7,513 bases of DNA, taken from the NCBI GenBank assembly GCA_937927885.1, contig CALEZJ010000180.1:1-7513 (forward strand). The letters run 5' to 3'. The stretch's first letter is position 1; every line of letters begins with the position of its first letter. The DNA is from an uncultured Paracoccaceae bacterium (GTDB lineage: Bacteria; Pseudomonadota; Alphaproteobacteria; Rhodobacterales; Rhodobacteraceae). The position numbers and the translations under genes were made by a program. Below are positions 1-6,111 of this stretch, piece by piece. The notes beneath the pieces were generated by a model that did not search any database, was not told the origin of the DNA, and worked only from the letters and a program-made list of their open reading frames with translations.

Positions 1-87
1 GGGGCGAGTCTGACGCGGGGCCGGAGGGCGTGGTGTCGCGGGCAGAGTGCCCTTCTGGTCCGAATGCCGAGCGAGGCTTGCTGACGA

Positions 88-1344
88 ATGGTGTCTGATC
101 CTGGATCCGCATCGCCGGGGCGATCCCGATGGGGGGCTGACGCGCCACAGGATGCGGATGTGTCCGGCCTCCTGGCGGGGCGCGCGGGCGATGAAAGCCG
201 CGCTATGGGCGGCTTCTGGGCGCTGTTCGATGCCGGGGAGCTTGACCTTGCGGCGTGGTTCGACGGGTCGGGGTTTGCGGCGCGGGCCGGGCTGGGCTGG
301 ACCCTGCCGGAACGGGCCTTGGCGGGCGGGGACCGGGCGCCGATCCGCGCGGGCAATGTCGCGCTTTATGGCGGGGTCGGAGACGACACGCTGACCGGTG
401 GCGCAGGGCGGGACCGTCTCTATGGCGGGGCCGGTGAGGACCTGTTGCAAGGGCGCGGAGGGAACGATTCGCTGTATGGCGGCGAGGGCGATGACGTCCT
501 GCTGGGGGAAGCGGGCCGTGACCGGCTTTATGGCGAGCGGGGCGATGACCGGCTGATCGGCGGCCGGGATCGCGACACGCTCTATGGCGGCGAGGGCGAC
601 GACACGCTCGATGGCGGTTCAGGGCGCGACAGGCTTCATGGCGAGCGGGGCCATGACCTTTTGACCGGGGGCAGCGGCGATGACACGCTGATGGCCGGCG
701 AGGGCAATGACAGGCTGTCGGGCGGGTCGGGGCACGACTGGCTTTATGGCGAGCAGGGCCGTGACCGATTGTCGGGCGGGTCGGGAAACGATTCGCTGTT
801 TGGCGGCACGGGCAATGACACGCTTGACGGGGGCGCGGGCGATGACCGGCTTTTCGGCGAGGGGGGCAGGGACCGGCTGACGGGCGGCAGCGGGAGCGAC
901 ACGCTGCACGGCGGCGCGGGCAACGACCGGCTGGCGGGGAATTCCGGCGAGGATCACCTTCACGGCGACGGCGGCAATGACACGCTGAACGGCGGGGCGG
1001 GCGCGGACACTCTGACGGGTGGCGCCGGGGCGGATGTGTTCGTTCTCGACAGCGCCCTGGGGCCGTCCAACGTCGACACGATCACCGATTTCAACCCGGG
1101 CGAGGACAGTCTGCATCTGGACGATGCGGTCTTTGCCGGGCTGGCGCCGGGGAGGCTGTCGTCCCTTGCCTTTGCCGCGAATGAAAGCGGGATGGCGACC
1201 TCGGCCTTGCACCGGATCCTGTATGACACCGGCACGGGCAACCTGTTTTACGACGCGGACGGCTCGGGCGCCGGCGCGCGGGTCCTGGTCGCCACGCTGA
1301 CGCCGGGCCTTGCGCTGACGGCGGCGGATTTCTTCGTGATCTGA
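88..1344 (+). CDS. RTX calcium-binding protein, probably type I secreted
   Basis: A 418-residue protein dominated by glycine/aspartate-rich RTX nonapeptides (GGxGxDxLx), residues 94-318. These repeats are known to fold into a Ca2+-binding beta-roll outside the cell. The roughly 100-residue tail (from about 319) has the usual features of Rhodobacterales/Rhizobiales RTX proteins: a DVFVLD segment, VDTITDF, a YDADG stretch and a hydrophobic end DFFVI. Such tails normally carry the uncleaved C-terminal signal for a type I (ABC/MFP/TolC-like) exporter. No exporter gene is visible here. Residues 1-93 match nothing I recognise, and no protease, lipase or adhesin domain is seen, so the function is unknown. 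The frame is closed upstream by TGA at 82-84. ATG 88 has a weak GAGG 11 nt upstream. The first dozen codons are unlike the rest of the gene, so GTG 160 or ATG 205 (Met40) could be the true start. Confident as an RTX protein, unsure of the N-terminus. Confidence 0.9.
   Translation: MVSDPGSASPGRSRWGADAPQDADVSGLLAGRAGDESRAMGGFWALFDAGELDLAAWFDGSGFAARAGLGWTLPERALAGGDRAPIRAGNVALYGGVGDDTLTGGAGRDRLYGGAGEDLLQGRGGNDSLYGGEGDDVLLGEAGRDRLYGERGDDRLIGGRDRDTLYGGEGDDTLDGGSGRDRLHGERGHDLLTGGSGDDTLMAGEGNDRLSGGSGHDWLYGEQGRDRLSGGSGNDSLFGGTGNDTLDGGAGDDRLFGEGGRDRLTGGSGSDTLHGGAGNDRLAGNSGEDHLHGDGGNDTLNGGAGADTLTGGAGADVFVLDSALGPSNVDTITDFNPGEDSLHLDDAVFAGLAPGRLSSLAFAANESGMATSALHRILYDTGTGNLFYDADGSGAGARVLVATLTPGLALTAADFFVI
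367..1041 (+). repeat. Tandem RTX nonapeptide-coding repeats (about 25 x 27 bp)
   Basis: About 25 uninterrupted 27-bp units encode the RTX nonapeptides. Most have G at positions 2, 3 and 5, D at 7 and L at 9. Units 2, 6, 10, 15 and 19 carry the variant RDRL, giving a higher-order spacing of about four units (36 residues, 108 bp). This suggests growth by duplication of a four-unit block. Unit 8 lacks the central glycine (GGRDRDTL), and the last units become GADTL and GADVF before the C-terminal domain. Confidence 0.9.
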
Positions 1345-1357
1345 GGAGGTCAGGGTG

Positions 1358-1380
1358 CGGGCGGCGTCACTCTCCGCCCG
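1358..1380. terminator. Short hairpin between convergent genes, possible weak terminator
   Basis: CGGGCGG at 1358-1364 pairs perfectly with CCGCCCG at 1374-1380 across a 9-nt loop. It lies between the convergent RTX and LysR-type genes and covers the LysR-type stop codon. Neither strand shows a run of T after the stem. It may only slow polymerase or protect 3' ends, or be chance in GC-rich DNA. Confidence 0.25.
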
Positions 1381-2341
1381 GTGCCGGGTCGGAAAAGGCG
1401 CGCGACATGGCCTGCTGGCACAGGTCGTGCAGGTGCTGCACATGGGGGTTATGTTCCAGAAAGGCCGCGCGGGCGAAATGCACGCGGACGGGTTCGATCC
1501 CGGTCAACAGGATGCGGCCCACGGCGTGGTCGTCGGGGGCCACGCTCCATTCCGGGACCACCGCATAGCCCAGCCCCATCGCCACCAGCCGCGTCACGCT
1601 GGTGCTGCCCGAGGCGGTCGTCGACACCCGCGGCGCCCCGTCCATGCGCCGGGCCAGATAGCCGGTGACCAGCGTGCGGATGGTCTGGCTGGGTTCGTAG
1701 GTGATGAAGGGGCGGGTGCGAAAGGCCGGCAGGTCGGATTCGCCCAGCGGCCGGTCGGACCAGTCGCGCGGATAGACCAGCGCCAGCCGATAGGCGCCGA
1801 TCAGCCTTTGGGTGATGGGCGCGTGGCCAAAGCTGCGTTCGCTGACCGCGGCATCCAGCGCGCCGTCCAGCATCATCTGTTCCAGCGTGGTGTCGCGTTC
1901 GAAAAAGGCCAGTTCGATATCCGGCTGGGTCTGGCGAAAGCGGCGGATGATGTCGGGAAAGAAATGGTGGAACAGCGCCTGCGGCACGCCCACGCGCAGC
2001 ACCGAGCGCGCGTCGCGCAGGAGGATGCGGATGCGCGAGAGGATGGTGTCCAGCTCCTCGCCCAGGGTCTGGTGCAGCGCCTTGCCCTGCGGGGTCAGCG
2101 CCACTTGCCGCGAGCCCTGTTCGGTTTCCACCAGCCGCGCGCCATACATGCGTTCGAGCCTGCGCACATGGTTGGCGGCGGTCTGGTAGCTGATGTTCAA
2201 TTCGCGCGCGGCGGCGGAAAACGATCCCGCGCGGGCGACCAGATGAAAGGTTTGCAGCAGCAGGATGTCGACCTTGGCGCGCGCCTCGTCCGAGGGCGGG
2301 TCGCTGTCGGGGTCAGGCGGGGCGGCGGCGCGGTCGTCCAT
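1367..2341 (-). CDS. LysR-type transcriptional regulator
   Basis: A 324-residue LysR-type regulator, close to the usual family length. The N-terminal winged helix-turn-helix is at about residues 25-85: LLLQTFHLVARAGSFSAAAR, then a recognition region SYQTAANHVRRLERMYGARL and the wing TPQGKAL. A periplasmic-binding-protein-like effector domain runs from about 114 (LRVGVPQALF) to about 305. The start is set at Met 2341 rather than an upstream in-frame codon at 2389. A GAGGG sequence (2350-2354) lies 8 nt before 2341, and the longer form would run into the preceding gene. A 16-residue Asp/Pro-rich stretch precedes the DNA-binding domain. It begins 4 nt after the dehydrogenase-like gene and is the last gene of the transporter operon, so it is probably co-transcribed with its targets. 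I infer that it binds the 5790-6111 control region and responds to the imported substrate or a metabolite of it. Confidence 0.95.
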   Translation of the reverse strand: MDDRAAAPPDPDSDPPSDEARAKVDILLLQTFHLVARAGSFSAAARELNISYQTAANHVRRLERMYGARLVETEQGSRQVALTPQGKALHQTLGEELDTILSRIRILLRDARSVLRVGVPQALFHHFFPDIIRRFRQTQPDIELAFFERDTTLEQMMLDGALDAAVSERSFGHAPITQRLIGAYRLALVYPRDWSDRPLGESDLPAFRTRPFITYEPSQTIRTLVTGYLARRMDGAPRVSTTASGSTSVTRLVAMGLGYAVVPEWSVAPDDHAVGRILLTGIEPVRVHFARAAFLEHNPHVQHLHDLCQQAMSRAFSDPAPGGE

Positions 2342-2345
2342 TGGG

Positions 2346-3446
2346 CTAGCCCTCGGCGGTGACGGTCTCGACAGCGGCCAGAGGAGCAAAGAACGCGCTG
2401 GAACTCAAGAGCGCCAGCCCCACCTCGCCCTGCGCCACGAAGCCGCGCCGGGGCAGGGCGCCGGTGCACAGAAGGTCGGTCACCGCGCAGACATGCGCGG
2501 CGGTGGCGGCGATGCCGGCGCTGGCCCAGCCGCCGCCGGGTAGCGCGCGGGCGGGCAGGACCTGTTCGAACCGGAGGGAGCCTTTGGGCCCGTCCATGTC
2601 GAGAACGATCAGCACCCAGTCCTCGTCGATGCGGGGAAGGCCGTTCAGCAAGAGACCGCGCAGCGCCGAACGCTGGCGCGACAGCCCCAGATCGTCGAGC
2701 AGAAAGCGCATGTAGTCGAGATGCCCGGGATAGCGCAGGGTCTTGAACACCAGCGACCGCGCCCGCAGGCAGGGGTCCTGCACCAGCGCGTCCAGCGTGC
2801 CGGCGGTGGTGAAGCTTTCGAACTCCTCGCCGCCGATGCGCAGGGTTTCGAGTTCCGAAAGCGGCGGCAGGCTGACCCTTTGCCCGCCGCGGATGGCCAG
2901 ACAGGGGGCACTGTATTCGACCATCAGCCCGTCGACGCCCAGAAGGTTGCCATAGCCCAGCCGGTTGGTGCGCCGCGCGGGCAGGACGCCGACATGCACC
3001 GTCAGGCGCGCGCCCTCGCCGCCGCGGGCCAGAAAATCCGACGCCAGCGCGGTGACATAGCCGGGCGCCAGCCCGCAGGCGGGGACAAAGGCGCCCCCCG
3101 CCCCCTGCGCGATGGCGGCGACGGCGCGGGCGGATTCGGGGCTTTCGGCGATGTCGAGGTAATGGCACCCGGCCTCGCGCGCGAGGCGGGCGACATCCGC
3201 GCTGCCGGCCCAGACCTCGCCCGCCATGATGAGCGCCTGCACCCCGGCCAGAAGCGGCCCGGGCGCGCCGGCCAGATGGCCATCCACCCGCTGCACGGCG
3301 GGGTGCAGGTTCAGCCGGGGTTGGCCCGGGTCGGGTTCGGGCGCCGAGAGACGCACGTCATAGCGCGGATCGGCGGCCAGCGTGTCCGCGATGGTGCCGG
3401 CCATGCGGCCCGCGCCGTGCACCAGAACCCTGTGAGGCGCGCTCAT
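2346..3446 (-). CDS. Saccharopine/lysine-6-dehydrogenase-like NAD(P) oxidoreductase
   Basis: A 366-residue protein of the saccharopine dehydrogenase-like Rossmann family. The N-terminus has a dinucleotide-binding motif ([14 protein letters not shown], residues 7-20). Further family features are YLDIAESPE (96-104), ACGLAPGYV (123-131), HVGVLPAR (151-158), [10 protein letters not shown] (193-202) and [12 protein letters not shown] (235-246). From memory the middle section resembles bacterial lysine 6-dehydrogenase (APGM, GGIPVRP, a serine/leucine-rich PSLSEVEP segment, KTIRYRGH), and the length is near that family's 370-390 residues. Such enzymes oxidise the epsilon-amino group of lysine or form and cleave the saccharopine secondary amine with NAD(P). 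Which reaction applies here is not known. The start codon overlaps the stop of the ATPase gene (ATGA, 3443-3446), so translation is probably coupled to the importer. I infer that it acts in the cytoplasm on the imported compound or its product. Alternatives are a homospermidine-synthase-like enzyme or a carboxy-norspermidine-type synthase. Confidence 0.8.
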   Translation of the reverse strand: MSAPHRVLVHGAGRMAGTIADTLAADPRYDVRLSAPEPDPGQPRLNLHPAVQRVDGHLAGAPGPLLAGVQALIMAGEVWAGSADVARLAREAGCHYLDIAESPESARAVAAIAQGAGGAFVPACGLAPGYVTALASDFLARGGEGARLTVHVGVLPARRTNRLGYGNLLGVDGLMVEYSAPCLAIRGGQRVSLPPLSELETLRIGGEEFESFTTAGTLDALVQDPCLRARSLVFKTLRYPGHLDYMRFLLDDLGLSRQRSALRGLLLNGLPRIDEDWVLIVLDMDGPKGSLRFEQVLPARALPGGGWASAGIAATAAHVCAVTDLLCTGALPRRGFVAQGEVGLALLSSSAFFAPLAAVETVTAEG

Positions 3447-4213
3447 GCGTGATAGCGCGACAGGAAGCCGCGCAGCCGCTCGGATCGCGGGTTGTGCAGG
3501 ATCGCCTCGGGCGAGCCCTCTTCGGCGATGATTCCGCCCTCCATGAACAGGACGCGCCCGGCCACCTCGGCGGCAAAGCCCATCTCGTGGGTGACCAGCA
3601 CCATGGTCATGCCCTTGTCGGCCAGCGCGCGGATCACCCCCAGCACCTCGCCCACCAGTTCGGGGTCGAGGGCCGAGGTCACCTCGTCCAGAAGCAGCAT
3701 CGCCGGGCGCATCGCCAGCGCGCGGGCAATCGCCACGCGCTGCTTTTGCCCGCCCGACAGATGCGAGGGATAGGCGTCGCGCTTGTCGGCCAGACCGACC
3801 TGCGCCAGAAGCTCCATCGCGTGGGATTCGGCCTCGGCCCGGGGTTCGCCCAGCACCACGCGGGGGCCGCGGGTGATGTTGTCCAGCACGCTCATGTGCG
3901 GAAACAGGTTGAAGTGCTGGAACACCATCCCGACATGGCGGCGCAGTTCCGCCATGCCAATGCTGCCGGGCCGGGCGCGCAGCCGCTGCACAACCGGCTG
4001 GCCGCGAAATTCCAGCGTGCCGCCGGTCGGCAGTTCCAGAAGGTTCATGCAGCGGATCAGCGTCGACTTGCCCGATCCCGAGGGGCCGATCACCGCCAGC
4101 ACCTCGCCGGGGGTCACGCTGAGGTCGATGCCCTTGAGCACCTGGAGCTTGCCGAAGGATTTGGCGAGCCCGCTGAGCCGCATCACCGGGGTTTCAGTCT
4201 CTGTCATCGTCAT
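3443..4213 (-). CDS. Polar amino-acid ABC transporter ATP-binding protein
   Basis: A 256-residue ATPase of the GlnQ/HisP class, complete for the family. It energises uptake by the adjacent permease at the inner membrane. Visible motifs are Walker [10 protein letters not shown] (43-51), Q-loop [12 protein letters not shown] with Gln99, ABC signature LSGGQKQR (152-159), Walker B LLLDE with catalytic Glu177, D-loop SALD and switch His209 (VTHEMG). FNLFPHM and [13 protein letters not shown] are typical of amino-acid importers. The residue after the catalytic Glu is Val (DEVTSALD) rather than the more usual Pro. The start at 4213 follows a GGGGGA stretch with a very short spacer. The second Met codon at 4207 is an equally good start. 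The gene begins 8 nt after the permease stop, and its own stop overlaps the next start, so it is in the same operon. Confidence 0.97.
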   Translation of the reverse strand: MTMTETETPVMRLSGLAKSFGKLQVLKGIDLSVTPGEVLAVIGPSGSGKSTLIRCMNLLELPTGGTLEFRGQPVVQRLRARPGSIGMAELRRHVGMVFQHFNLFPHMSVLDNITRGPRVVLGEPRAEAESHAMELLAQVGLADKRDAYPSHLSGGQKQRVAIARALAMRPAMLLLDEVTSALDPELVGEVLGVIRALADKGMTMVLVTHEMGFAAEVAGRVLFMEGGIIAEEGSPEAILHNPRSERLRGFLSRYHA

Positions 4214-4221
4214 TCCCCCGG

Positions 4222-4884
4222 TCAGTCGCTGCGCCGCATGCGGCGTTCAAAGTGGTCGGCAATCTGCGTCAGCGGGAACAGCAGCGCGAAATACAACAGC
4301 GCGGTCAGCGTGTAGGCTTCCAGCGGGCGGTAGGTGGCGCTGTTGACCATCGCCGTCATGTAGGTCAGTTCGGCCACCGAGATCGCATAGAGCAGCGAGG
4401 TGTTCTTCACCTGGATGACCGACTGGTTGATGTAGGCCGGCAGCATCTTCTTGAAGGCCTGCGGCAGCACCACATTGGTCATCACCTGCACCGGCGTCAT
4501 GCCGATCGCCTGCGCGGCCTCGGACTGGCCCTTGTCCACGGCCAGGATGCCGCCCCGGAAGATCTCGCCGTAGAAGGCGCCGACATAGAGCGACAGGATC
4601 AGAAGGCCCGCCGTGGTGTTCGAGATGGTGAAGCCCAGAAGCATCGGCAGGGCGTAATAGGCCCAGAGGATCTGCACCAGAAGCGGCGTGCAGCGGAAGA
4701 GCTCCTGATAGCTGCGCGCGAGGAGCCGCAGCAGCATGAAGCGCGAGAGACGGGCAAAGCAGGCCGCCAGTCCGACCACCGATCCGATCAGGATCGAGCC
4801 GACGGTGAATTGAAAGGTCTTCCAGATTCCCCAGAGGAACAGGTCGAACGACATCAGGACCGTGTAGAAATCCCAGGTATACAT
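4222..4884 (-). CDS. Polar amino-acid ABC transporter permease
   Basis: A 220-residue inner-membrane permease of the HisM/GlnP type (BPD_transp_1 fold). Hydrophobic segments lie at about residues 15-45, 52-82, 88-106, 150-172 and 187-207. [14 protein letters not shown] (61-74) is the family's conserved E-x-R-x-TPLLVQ segment. The cytoplasmic EAA loop that docks onto the ATPase is at about 118-150 ([13 protein letters not shown], then [11 protein letters not shown]). Only one permease gene is present, whereas many polar amino-acid systems encode two. It may work as a homodimer, or a partner may be encoded elsewhere. It starts 71 nt after the binding-protein gene, downstream of a strong hairpin, and is probably expressed at a lower level than that gene. 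A modest AAAGGAA precedes the ATG. Confidence 0.96.
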   Translation of the reverse strand: MYTWDFYTVLMSFDLFLWGIWKTFQFTVGSILIGSVVGLAACFARLSRFMLLRLLARSYQELFRCTPLLVQILWAYYALPMLLGFTISNTTAGLLILSLYVGAFYGEIFRGGILAVDKGQSEAAQAIGMTPVQVMTNVVLPQAFKKMLPAYINQSVIQVKNTSLLYAISVAELTYMTAMVNSATYRPLEAYTLTALLYFALLFPLTQIADHFERRMRRSD

Positions 4885-4914
4885 GCAGGTCTGTTCCTTT
4901 GAGGGTCACGCCAA

Positions 4915-4940
4915 GGGCCGGGCGCGGTTGCGCCCGGCCC
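4915..4940 (-). promoter_or_regulatory. Strong intercistronic hairpin between binding-protein and permease genes
   Basis: GGGCCGGGCGC (4915-4925) and GCGCCCGGCCC (4930-4940) form a perfect 11-bp GC-only stem with a 4-nt loop. It begins about 15 nt downstream of the binding-protein stop and ends about 30 nt before the permease start. No T-run follows it in the direction of transcription, so it is not a classical intrinsic terminator. In known ABC operons such elements stabilise the upstream mRNA or let part of transcription stop, raising binding protein over membrane components. That role is inferred here. Confidence 0.7.
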
Positions 4941-4955
4941 CCGGTCCCAACCCGA

Positions 4956-5789
4956 TCAGCCGTTGAAGTCGAATCCGGGCGGCAGATCGTCCAGCGTCAC
5001 GCCAAAGGGTGCAAGCCCGTTGACGATCCAGGTCTGGTTGTTGCCCATCCGGCGGTTGAAGTTCGCCCAGGCCGAGACGAAATCCTTGAAGATGTCGTCG
5101 GCGTTGTGGTTGATCCCGATCACCGAGGGCGACGAGAGGCGCGGTTCGGGCACATAGACATTGCCGATCGCCGGGTTGCGGGTGCGCATCACCATGCCGT
5201 TCAGCACGGTGTTGATGATCGCGTCGGCGCGGCCGGTGGCCACGGCGATCACCGCCTCGTCGCGGGTGGCAAAGCGCAGCACATTGGCGCGCGGCAGGTA
5301 TTGGCGGGCAATGTTGTCCTGCGCAGAACCGGTATCGACGGCGATGGTGATCTCGGGATTGTTGAGGTCGGCCCACGAGGCATTCGCCAGCGCCTCGTTC
5401 GGCGAGATGATGACGAAGCTGTTGTAATAGGTCGGCTCCGAGAAGGTGACCGCCAGCGCGCGGGTCGGCAGCGCGGTCAGCGCGAAGGCCAGATCGACGC
5501 GGCCCGACTGCACGTCGAGGATCGAGTTGGCCCAGGACGATTCGACCATCTCCAGGTTGACGCCCAGAACCGAGGCCATGTCCGCCGCCATTTCGACGAC
5601 GAAGCCGGACCATTCCCCGGTGCGCACGTCGCGCACGAAATAGGGTGCCTCGGTCGGGATGCCCGCGACGCGCAGCACGCCCCGGGTGCGGATTTCATCG
5701 ACCGTGCTTTGCGCCGCGGCCGCCTGGCCCAGCGACAGCGACGTGGCCGCGATGGCCAGGCCTGACAAGATCTTTCGCAAGAATGACAT
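4956..5789 (-). CDS. Polar amino-acid ABC transporter periplasmic substrate-binding protein
   Basis: A 277-residue solute-binding protein of family 3 (SBP_bac_3), the usual length. It captures substrate in the periplasm and delivers it to the permease. A Sec signal peptide is clear: basic MSFLRK, hydrophobic residues 8-20, likely cleavage after GQAAAA near residue 26. The mature start VDEIRTRGVLRVA is typical of the family. Other family features are WSGFVVEMAADMA (60-72), VDLAFALTALPTRA with Arg110 as the likely substrate-carboxylate ligand, FSEPTYYNS (116-124), VDTGSAQD (151-158) and GRADAII (186-192). These support an amino-acid-like ligand with a free alpha-carboxylate but do not say which one. 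The start is well supported: AGGAGGG at 5799-5805 lies 9 nt before ATG 5789. First gene of the operon. Confidence 0.96.
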   Translation of the reverse strand: MSFLRKILSGLAIAATSLSLGQAAAAQSTVDEIRTRGVLRVAGIPTEAPYFVRDVRTGEWSGFVVEMAADMASVLGVNLEMVESSWANSILDVQSGRVDLAFALTALPTRALAVTFSEPTYYNSFVIISPNEALANASWADLNNPEITIAVDTGSAQDNIARQYLPRANVLRFATRDEAVIAVATGRADAIINTVLNGMVMRTRNPAIGNVYVPEPRLSSPSVIGINHNADDIFKDFVSAWANFNRRMGNNQTWIVNGLAPFGVTLDDLPPGFDFNG

Positions 5790-5811
5790 GGGTTCGTTCC
5801 CTCCTGTTGGT

Positions 5812-5831
5812 CATTGGCCCGACATTGGCCC
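5812..5831. repeat. Two CATTGGCCC direct repeats, 11-bp period
   Basis: CATTGGCCC occurs at 5812-5820 and again at 5823-5831, exactly 11 bp apart (about one helical turn). It lies just upstream of the ribosome-binding site of the binding-protein gene, in its probable mRNA leader. It could be an operator half-site pair, an RNA-level element or chance. Confidence 0.55.
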
Positions 5832-5870
5832 CGGCTGTCGGCGCATCGGTCAGTGCCGGGCAACAGCCGG
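5831..5870 (-). promoter_or_regulatory. Hairpin in probable 5' leader of importer operon
   Basis: CCGGCTGT (5831-5838) is the exact reverse complement of ACAGCCGG (5863-5870). Inside it CGGC (5839-5842) pairs with GCCG (5855-5858), leaving a 4-nt bulge on one side and a 12-nt loop. It would lie in the untranslated leader of the binding-protein mRNA if transcription starts upstream near 5900. I do not recognise a known riboswitch class. It could be an attenuator, a protein-binding leader or a DNA operator. Confidence 0.4.
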
Positions 5871-5940
5871 TATCAGAGCAACGCCTTTCCGGTTTCCGAT
5901 CAATACAATTTTGCCACCGCTTCCTACAAGCGAGATTGAA

Positions 5941-6001
5941 GGAAAGGAAGGATGACCCCCATCTCATCCCAAGCCCGTGTGAGATGCGCCGTTCCCTTTC
6001 C
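5941..6001. repeat. Nested inverted repeat, candidate operator
   Basis: CATCTCA (5960-5966) and TGAGATG (5980-5986) are perfect 7-bp inverted arms 13 nt apart. Outside them GGAAAGG (5941-5947) mirrors CCTTTCC (5995-6001). A smaller pair, GGATGA (5950-5955) and TCATCC (5964-5969), overlaps the left arm. The whole is an imperfect palindrome of about 61 bp in the AT-rich centre between the two divergent units, where a LysR-type regulator would be expected to bind. The simple T-N11-A LysR box is not obvious within it, so assignment to that regulator is inferred. Confidence 0.5.
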
Positions 6002-6009
6002 AAAAATAA

Positions 6010-6036
6010 TTGCATGTCAGCGCGGCGAATTTGCAT
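6010..6036. repeat. TTGCAT direct repeat, two helical turns apart
   Basis: AATTGCAT at 6008-6015 and ATTTGCAT at 6029-6036 match in 7 of 8 bases and are spaced by 21 bp, so they lie on the same face of the helix. They lie upstream of the GTG start of the DAO-family gene. The region is a possible activator or repressor binding site. The evidence is only spacing and position. Confidence 0.35.
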
Positions 6037-6111
6037 CGCCCGGCGTGGGATGCGCCGCTAGTCTTTGAAAGGAACGGGCCCGATCGGCCCAGGTGGCGGG
6101 AAAGGCCGGAC

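Larger units (their letters stand above)
5790..6111. promoter_or_regulatory. Divergent intergenic control region between importer operon and DAO-family gene
   Basis: These 322 bp separate two divergently transcribed units, so they should hold promoters for both. The centre (about 5880-6040) is clearly more AT-rich than the rest of the window. It contains a nested inverted repeat (5941-6001), a TTGCAT direct repeat (6010-6036) and, in the leader of the leftward mRNA, an inverted and a direct repeat (5812-5870). AATAAT at 6005-6010 matches a rightward -10 box in 5 of 6 bases but lacks a good -35. For the leftward operon only weak candidates exist, around 5900-5930. I saw no convincing ORF or tRNA. 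Promoter positions are not resolved by eye. Confidence 0.6.

Noticed and set aside
1..87. Upstream coding sequence at the left edge
   Set aside because: The RTX frame is stopped at 82-84 and no other frame here has recognisable protein features. I can assign nothing.
367..1041. CRISPR-like array from regular repeats
   Set aside because: The 27-bp period is continuous with no unique spacers, stays in frame and encodes RTX nonapeptides.
619..1443. Long leftward open frame opposite the RTX gene
   Set aside because: Its repeated [12 protein letters not shown] pattern is just the antisense of the RTX repeats; the forward frame has family motifs.
1355..2362. Long rightward open frame opposite the LysR-type gene
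   Set aside because: Low-complexity His/Arg/Gln/Gly composition typical of a GC-rich antisense frame. The opposite strand carries a clear helix-turn-helix protein with a good ribosome-binding site.
2197..3168. Alternative leftward frame in the dehydrogenase-like gene suggesting a frameshift
   Set aside because: The main frame is continuous from 3446 to 2346 with family motifs throughout; the other is an Arg/Pro-rich shadow.
6076..6090. GGGCC/GGCCC inverted repeat before the DAO-family start
   Set aside because: Only a 5-bp stem in GC-rich DNA, easily due to chance.
6010..6111. TTG start at 6010 for the DAO-family protein
   Set aside because: It adds 34 residues with no family resemblance before the FAD motif, has no clear ribosome-binding site, and would overlap the repeat-rich control region.
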